Source: a virus
Virus record (IMG/VR): IMGVR_UViG_3300032313_001109
Location: 1-39,010 of that record
Length of the DNA stretch: 39,010 bases
Reading direction: 5' to 3' (one strand)
Shown here: piece by piece, positions 34,615-39,010 of the stretch
Layout: each line of letters opens with the position of its first letter
How positions within the stretch are numbered: position 1 is the first letter of the stretch
Translations under genes and position numbers: made by a program
Notes under the pieces: generated by a model
Databases searched by the model: none
What the model was told of the DNA's origin: nothing
Seen by the model: only the letters and a program-made list of their open reading frames with translations

Positions 34615-35217
34615 ATGAAGAACCTATTAATGTTGTTATTACTAACAACCACATTATCTGCACAAACAGTTTTATCAGATACAGTATATCTTGAGAAGAT
34701 TGGAAACGTGTATTATGTTACAACTACAGTAACGTATGAAAATTTAACTCAAACTTCTAATAAACAATTATTAGGAGATTCAACAACTGCTGTATCAGCA
34801 TTATTAAACTTAGCTGACTTTCAAGTTAATGATGCAACGTATTTAGTTAGACAATTAATTACTACTGAAAATACTAGAAAGAGACTTAATTACTACAATA
34901 GTTTACATCAACAGTTAACTGATAAACCTCTTTATACTTCTAGTGCTAAAAGAGATTCATCACAACTATTAGGTGATTGGGTATTAACTATTGATGGAGA
35001 TGCTACTAATGGTGAGATTAAATTTAATGTTAATGAAAGACTTATATTTAATCCTAGTAATAATAAAGCATATCTTATTACACAAAATCTATTATTAGCT
35101 ACAGTTAATAATTATATTAGTTTCACATTTAATAATGTTAAATACGAACTATATAAAATAACTGACAATAAATATTTCTCAGTAGATAGTAATGTAAAAT
35201 TAGTTAAGAAAGAATAA
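34615..35217 (+). CDS. Secreted/exported protein, paralogue 1
   Basis: The 200-residue protein starts with a signal peptide (MKNLLMLLLLTTTLSAQ, cleavage A16|Q17). The mature part has D-T-V-Y-L-E-K, YYVTTTVTYENLTQTSN, LLGDST, and later LLGDWVLTIDG and a beta-rich end (KYELYKITDNKYFSVDS). The same landmarks appear in the same order in the protein encoded at 35268-35891, so the two are diverged paralogues. No family was recognised. It lies eight bases after the fibre-like gene and probably shares its transcript. Possible roles include modifying or blocking the host envelope, but nothing in the sequence proves this. Confidence 0.75.
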   Translation: MKNLLMLLLLTTTLSAQTVLSDTVYLEKIGNVYYVTTTVTYENLTQTSNKQLLGDSTTAVSALLNLADFQVNDATYLVRQLITTENTRKRLNYYNSLHQQLTDKPLYTSSAKRDSSQLLGDWVLTIDGDATNGEIKFNVNERLIFNPSNNKAYLITQNLLLATVNNYISFTFNNVKYELYKITDNKYFSVDSNVKLVKKE

Positions 35218-35239
35218 GTTATTATTAAAAGAATTGTAT

Positions 35240-35247
35240 TATATTTG
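35240..35247 (+). promoter_or_regulatory. Bacteroidetes-type -7 promoter box (TAnnTTTG)
   Basis: TATATTTG lies 21 bases before the ATG at 35268 in a 50-base gap. It fits the TAnnTTTG box used by the primary sigma factor of Bacteroidetes. No good TTG -33 box is seen at the expected distance, so the call is tentative. Confidence 0.4.
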
Positions 35248-35267
35248 TAACTAAAAAAACTAAAATT

Positions 35268-35891
35268 ATGTTATTACTATTAAGATGGATAATTATAATG
35301 GCATTCCTAATGCTATCAATAATTACTAATGCACAAAAGCAAGTTGTGAAAGACACTATTTATGTAACAAAGAATCCTACTAATGGAAATTATTTTGTTA
35401 CAAGAATTACAAACTATTCTGATGAATCATCTAATGTCACTAAAGATGTTATTGGAGATAGTACAGTAACAGCAAATACATTCATGACACAGATTGAACA
35501 AGAATCAGATAAGTTATCACAAGCAGCAATTCCTATTATCTTAAAGAATACTTCTGATAATGCTATGGCTGTTTATGCTAAAATGTTTGAAAAAGTTACT
35601 GGAAAAACCATATGGGTTGAATCAAATTCAAAATATGGTAGCAATTTATTGGGAAATTGGTTTGTTGTTATGGGTAAGAAGGTAACACCAGGAGTTATTG
35701 CCCAGAGCCAATCAAACTTGGCATTCACACCAAATAAGGATAAGGAATATCCAATTAAGGATAATTTAATTATTGCAACATTAAAGAATCAAATATTTAT
35801 GGTTATTGATGAAAAGCAATATGATTTATTTAAATTAAGTGATCAAGCATATTCAAGTTTGAATAATGAGATAACTATTATTAGACAATAA
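35268..35891 (+). CDS. Secreted/exported protein, paralogue 2
   Basis: The 207-residue protein begins with a signal peptide (LLRWIIIMAFLMLSIITNA, cleavage A22|Q23). An internal ATG at codon 11 could be the true start and would still leave a short hydrophobic leader. The mature part parallels paralogue 1: D-T-I-Y-V-T-K, NYFVTRITNYSDESSN, VIGDST, LLGNWFVVMG, NLIIATLKNQIF, YDLFKLSDQAYSSLNNE. No known family was recognised. It has its own host-like TAnnTTTG box and is followed by a strong terminator, so it may be expressed independently, including early in infection. With its neighbours it forms a three-gene exported cassette between two fibre genes. Confidence 0.78.
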   Translation: MLLLLRWIIIMAFLMLSIITNAQKQVVKDTIYVTKNPTNGNYFVTRITNYSDESSNVTKDVIGDSTVTANTFMTQIEQESDKLSQAAIPIILKNTSDNAMAVYAKMFEKVTGKTIWVESNSKYGSNLLGNWFVVMGKKVTPGVIAQSQSNLAFTPNKDKEYPIKDNLIIATLKNQIFMVIDEKQYDLFKLSDQAYSSLNNEITIIRQ

Positions 35892-35911
35892 TATTAAAAG
35901 ATATCTATATG

Positions 35912-35946
35912 AATGCCATTAATATAATATATTAATGGCATTTTTT
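35912..35946 (+). terminator. Rho-independent terminator closing the signal-peptide cassette
   Basis: A perfect palindrome has 15-base arms, AATGCCATTAATATA and its complement, with a one-base centre, so the effective loop will be larger. It is followed by six T residues (35941-35946). Confidence 0.85.
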
Positions 35947-35956
35947 GTTATATTGA

Positions 35957-35965
35957 ATATTTATA
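35957..35965 (+). promoter_or_regulatory. Candidate promoter element ATATTTATA for the second collagen-like fibre
   Basis: An exact copy, 14 bases before the ATG at 35979 and just downstream of the terminator, so it is well placed to start a new transcript. Its surroundings (ATATTTATATATAAAAAATA) closely match those at 741. Confidence 0.52.
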
Positions 35966-35978
35966 TATAAAAAATAAT

Positions 35979-38900
35979 ATGCCAACAAGATTAGATATAT
36001 ATGGGCAGAGCATATCAACAACATTAAAGAGACCATGCAAGGTTGCAACAACTGGAAGCATTGTATTATCAGGAGTTACAACACCAAGCACAATTGATGG
36101 AATTGGTTTAAATGTTGGAGATAGGGTATTGGTATGGCAACAATCATCAAATATTGAAAATGGGATATATAAGGTTCAGACATCACAACTTTTGGTTCGA
36201 GATTATGATTTGAATATTGATGAGGATGCTTATGCTGGGATTGAGGTTTTTATATTATCAGGTCAAACACATGCTAATAAAAGATTTTATTTGGAAACAA
36301 ATTCACCAATTAGCATTGGGTTAAGTGGTATGACATTTTTAGCACTTGCTGGCCAAGGTGGGGGGTCAGGGTCTAATGGGACATCTGGAATAAATGGGTC
36401 ATCTGGAACAAGTGCTACATCAGGTAGTTCAGGAACAAGTGGAACGTCAGGCACAAGTGGTACATCTGGCACAAGTGGAATGTCAGGCACAAGTGGTACA
36501 TCTGGAACGTCAGGCACAAGTGGTACATCTGGCACAAGTGGAATGTCAGGCACAAGTGGTACATCTGGAACGTCAGGCACAAGTGGAATGTCAGGTACGT
36601 CAGGCACAAGGGGTACATCTGGAACAACTGGTACAAGTGGAATGTCAGGAACAAGTGGTACATCTGGTACGTCAGGAACAAGTGGTACATCTGGTACAAG
36701 TGGAATGTCAGGCACAAGTGGAACATCAGGTAGAAGTGGAACAACAGGGACATCTGGTACATCCGGAACAAGTGGGACATCTGGTAGTTCTGGAACAAGA
36801 GGAACATCAGGAACAAGTGGGACATCTGGTAGTTCTGGAACAAGTGGAACATCAGGAACAAGTGGTACATCTGGAACATCAGGTAGTTCTGGGACAAGTT
36901 TTATATTTGATGGTGAAAGTTGTGACAACAATTATGAGTGGTTAAGATATAGCCCAATAAAATTTTATAGGACAGAAACAACATCACCAACATCACCAGT
37001 TTCTTCATATTCATTAGTTAGAACAACAGATAATACACAAGCAAATTGGTCAATATCTGGATCAAAAGTTTATGACATTGGATATACAACAGGTGGTACG
37101 GGTTCATTAATAGCAACATTAACCACACCTAATTTATGGTTGTATCCAACTGGTACACCAAGAATTGGACCTTTAAATAGAAGTGCTATATGGACAACAA
37201 ATAGTGTTACTAATACCTGGATTGGGTTTTCATTTTGTTTAAGTGGCATTTCTGAATCAAAAACATATTATGTTGGTGTTGCTGGGGATAATGAATTTAG
37301 ATTAGTTTTAGATGGTATTACAATTGTTGATTCAAGTTTAGGTTCATTAACAGCACAAGATAAATTTAGAAGTTGGCATATTTACCCAGTTACAATATAT
37401 GAAGGTAATCATACCTTAGAATTATATGGTTTAGACAATGGTGGTGAAGCTGGTTTTGGTTGTGAAATTTATAACAATACATTAAATCAAATATTAACCG
37501 CAGCAACATTAAATGATTTAAATATTATATTTAGCAGTAGTGGTCAAACAGTTGCAAATGTTGTTCAAAATTTAAGTGGACAATATTTAAGCAATGGATA
37601 TGTTTGTCCCACAAATTATGTATATTCTACTTGTGGTGGTGGTACAGGTGTTTGTACAAAATTAATTTATTGTGTTGCTGGTCAAGTTGGAACATCTGGT
37701 ACAAGTGGAACATCAGGTACAAGTGGCACATCTGGTACAAGTGGAACGTCAGGAACAAGTGGAACGTCAGGTACATCTGGTACAACGGGTACATCAGGCA
37801 CAAGGGGTACGTCAGGCACAACTGGAACATCAGGTACAACGGGTACATCAGGCACAAGGGGTACGTCAGGAACAAGTGGTACAACGGGTACGTCAGGAAC
37901 AACTGGAACATCAGGTACAAGTGGTACATCAGGCACAAGGGGTACGTCAGGAACAACTGGAACATCAGGTACATCAGGAACATCAGGTACAAGTGGTACA
38001 TCAGGTACAACGGGTACGTCAGGTACAACGGGAACATCTGGAACAAGGGGAACATCAGGTACATCTGGGACAAGTGGTACGTCAGGTACCGGTTTTAATG
38101 CAATAAATAGTCCACAAAATGATAGAATATTAACATCATTAGGTACAACAAATACTGCAAATGCTGAATCAAATTTAACATTTGATGGGACAATATTAAA
38201 TTTAAGTGGATATACTTCTTTTGGTAATGTAGATAATACTCATAGATTTACAAATACTTTATCTGGAAATCAAACTTGGACACCACCATCAGGGTTTATT
38301 ACATCTTTTTTTAATGAAACTGTTAGTGGTGGTTGGTATTTTAGTGGAAGTAATTCAGGATACCCAATATTATCAATATTATCAACAAGTAATGATAGAA
38401 AAAAATCAGGTATAACACTTAATTCTCAAGGAACAGCTAATGATACATATACTCCAGCTATAACATTTAGTTCTTTATCTAATAATAGTAATTATTATTC
38501 AGCATATGCAGCAATTATAGGAAAAAAAACAGGAACTGGTAATTCCTCTACTAGTGGTGCGGCAGATAATAATTGGAATTCTGGTCATATAGAATTTTAT
38601 GGAACAACTCAAGCAACAAGTAGTTTAGGTGGCATTATGCGTAATGCTAATATGGTCGTAGGTGTTGGTGTTGGTATTGGTTATACTTCGCCCCCCACAA
38701 TAAATGGAAGATTAACAGTGTTTGAAAGAATTGGTATAAATAATTCTGCACCAACTGTTGCTCTTGATGTTAGTGGTGCTGGGTTATTTAGTGATAATGT
38801 TACTGGTGGAACATTTTCACCAACAAGTATTCAGCCATCAAGGAATGGTATGTATTTACCATCAGCAGATACCCTTGGATTTTCAACTGCTGGTGGGGAA

Positions 38901-39010
38901 AAATTAAGAATATTAAATAATGGTAGTGTTGGTATAAATCAAATGAGTCCATCATATACACTTGATGTTGGTGGTACATTTAGAGCAACTAGTGATAGTT
39001 TAATAGGTGG
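35979..39010 (+). CDS. Large tail fibre with two collagen-like G-T-S stalks; 3' partial
   Basis: It is open from the ATG at 35979 to the window end (1010 codons seen, no stop). Residues 1-130 match a widespread tail-fibre N-terminal domain: [39 protein letters not shown], and [15 protein letters not shown]. Residues 134-307 and 571-705 are long G-T-S triplet stalks. Residues 310-570 form a beta-rich domain with Trp, Tyr and Cys ([32 protein letters not shown]), possibly carbohydrate-binding. Residues 706-1010 have fibre-shaft motifs ([48 protein letters not shown]) that commonly precede an intramolecular chaperone (peptidase S74) domain, which would lie beyond the window. It is probably the main long tail fibre. 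Confidence 0.87.
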   Translation, partial: MPTRLDIYGQSISTTLKRPCKVATTGSIVLSGVTTPSTIDGIGLNVGDRVLVWQQSSNIENGIYKVQTSQLLVRDYDLNIDEDAYAGIEVFILSGQTHANKRFYLETNSPISIGLSGMTFLALAGQGGGSGSNGTSGINGSSGTSATSGSSGTSGTSGTSGTSGTSGMSGTSGTSGTSGTSGTSGTSGMSGTSGTSGTSGTSGMSGTSGTRGTSGTTGTSGMSGTSGTSGTSGTSGTSGTSGMSGTSGTSGRSGTTGTSGTSGTSGTSGSSGTRGTSGTSGTSGSSGTSGTSGTSGTSGTSGSSGTSFIFDGESCDNNYEWLRYSPIKFYRTETTSPTSPVSSYSLVRTTDNTQANWSISGSKVYDIGYTTGGTGSLIATLTTPNLWLYPTGTPRIGPLNRSAIWTTNSVTNTWIGFSFCLSGISESKTYYVGVAGDNEFRLVLDGITIVDSSLGSLTAQDKFRSWHIYPVTIYEGNHTLELYGLDNGGEAGFGCEIYNNTLNQILTAATLNDLNIIFSSSGQTVANVVQNLSGQYLSNGYVCPTNYVYSTCGGGTGVCTKLIYCVAGQVGTSGTSGTSGTSGTSGTSGTSGTSGTSGTSGTTGTSGTRGTSGTTGTSGTTGTSGTRGTSGTSGTTGTSGTTGTSGTSGTSGTRGTSGTTGTSGTSGTSGTSGTSGTTGTSGTTGTSGTRGTSGTSGTSGTSGTGFNAINSPQNDRILTSLGTTNTANAESNLTFDGTILNLSGYTSFGNVDNTHRFTNTLSGNQTWTPPSGFITSFFNETVSGGWYFSGSNSGYPILSILSTSNDRKKSGITLNSQGTANDTYTPAITFSSLSNNSNYYSAYAAIIGKKTGTGNSSTSGAADNNWNSGHIEFYGTTQATSSLGGIMRNANMVVGVGVGIGYTSPPTINGRLTVFERIGINNSAPTVALDVSGAGLFSDNVTGGTFSPTSIQPSRNGMYLPSADTLGFSTAGGEKLRILNNGSVGINQMSPSYTLDVGGTFRATSDSLIG
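36378..36899 (+). repeat. Long G-T-S triplet repeat, stalk A of the second fibre
   Basis: 174 codons of degenerate nine-base units (such as GGTACATCTGGCACAAGT), with larger near-identical blocks containing GGAATGTCAGGCACAAGT. This tract is prone to slippage and recombination. Confidence 0.9.
37689..38093 (+). repeat. Long G-T-S triplet repeat, stalk B of the second fibre
   Basis: 135 codons with frequent G-T-T and G-T-R triplets. The DNA is related to stalk A and to the four blocks in the 29112-31319 gene. Confidence 0.9.

Noticed and set aside
36287-36931. Long minus-strand reading frame made of V-P-D-V-P-L repeats (similar ones at 37627-38073, 37682-37936 and 29642-29944)
   Set aside because: It is the reverse complement of the G-T-S codon repeat. 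Repetitive DNA with a three-base period opens all frames, and the plus-strand fibre frame runs through without a stop and continues into ordinary sequence.
36378-38093. CRISPR-like array
   Set aside because: The periodicity is 9/18 bases with no unique spacers, in frame with a coding sequence.
36394-38106. Plus-strand frames rich in H-L-E-Q-V-x or Y-K-W-N-x across the G-T-S tracts
   Set aside because: These are alternative frames of the same repeats and do not continue beyond the tracts. The real frame starts at 35979 and spans both.

Overview
The window is part of the genome of a large, AT-rich, T4-like contractile-tailed phage that most likely infects a member of the Bacteroidetes (Bacteroidota), plausibly a flavobacterium or relative. 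The phage call rests on a DnaB/gp41-type helicase, class I ribonucleotide reductase genes, gp25- and gp6-type baseplate wedge genes in the T4 order, and about 27 kb of tightly packed virion and fibre genes. The host call rests on SprB-like repeats, a FISUMP domain, three signal peptides ending in A|Q, a TAnnTTTG promoter box, A-rich leaders in place of Shine-Dalgarno sites, and a NrdB whose metal ligands resemble those of flavobacterial class Id enzymes.

Bases 1-8136 hold nucleotide metabolism, heavily invaded by selfish elements. The replicative helicase is broken into two genes joined by a gp41-8-like split intein (halves at 445-717 and 1970-2107), with a free-standing Vsr-like homing endonuclease between them. 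nrdB and nrdA each carry a full intein with a LAGLIDADG endonuclease (2795-3775 and 6121-7248), and an HNH endonuclease gene sits between nrdB and nrdA, as mobE does in T4. All three host proteins are interrupted at or beside catalytic residues.

Bases 8159-9109 hold a bidirectional terminator and two minus-strand genes that share a nearly identical 60-base leader (MKTxRLTEAGLTKLVKRIVE) but have unrelated bodies. By analogy with the T4 capsid-targeting sequence they may be internal head proteins.

Bases 9149-29051 form the baseplate and tail-tip operon(s): gp25, gp6, a 1627-residue protein with an unexpected hydrophobic region, several unrecognised structural proteins, a FISUMP-domain adhesin, a PKD-like protein, a 991-residue wedge candidate, a seven-unit SprB-like protein and three proteins with Thr-Pro stalks. 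Bases 29112-39010 hold two large fibres with collagen-like G-T-S triplet stalks. The second fibre runs off the window end. Between the fibres lies a three-gene cassette (31385-35891) of proteins with signal peptides, the first being itself fibre-like.

A recurring ATATTTATA element lies 12-23 bases upstream of the first gene of most transcription units and is the best candidate for the phage promoter. No tRNA, rRNA, CRISPR array or insertion sequence was seen, and no gene-free gap exceeds 100 bases.
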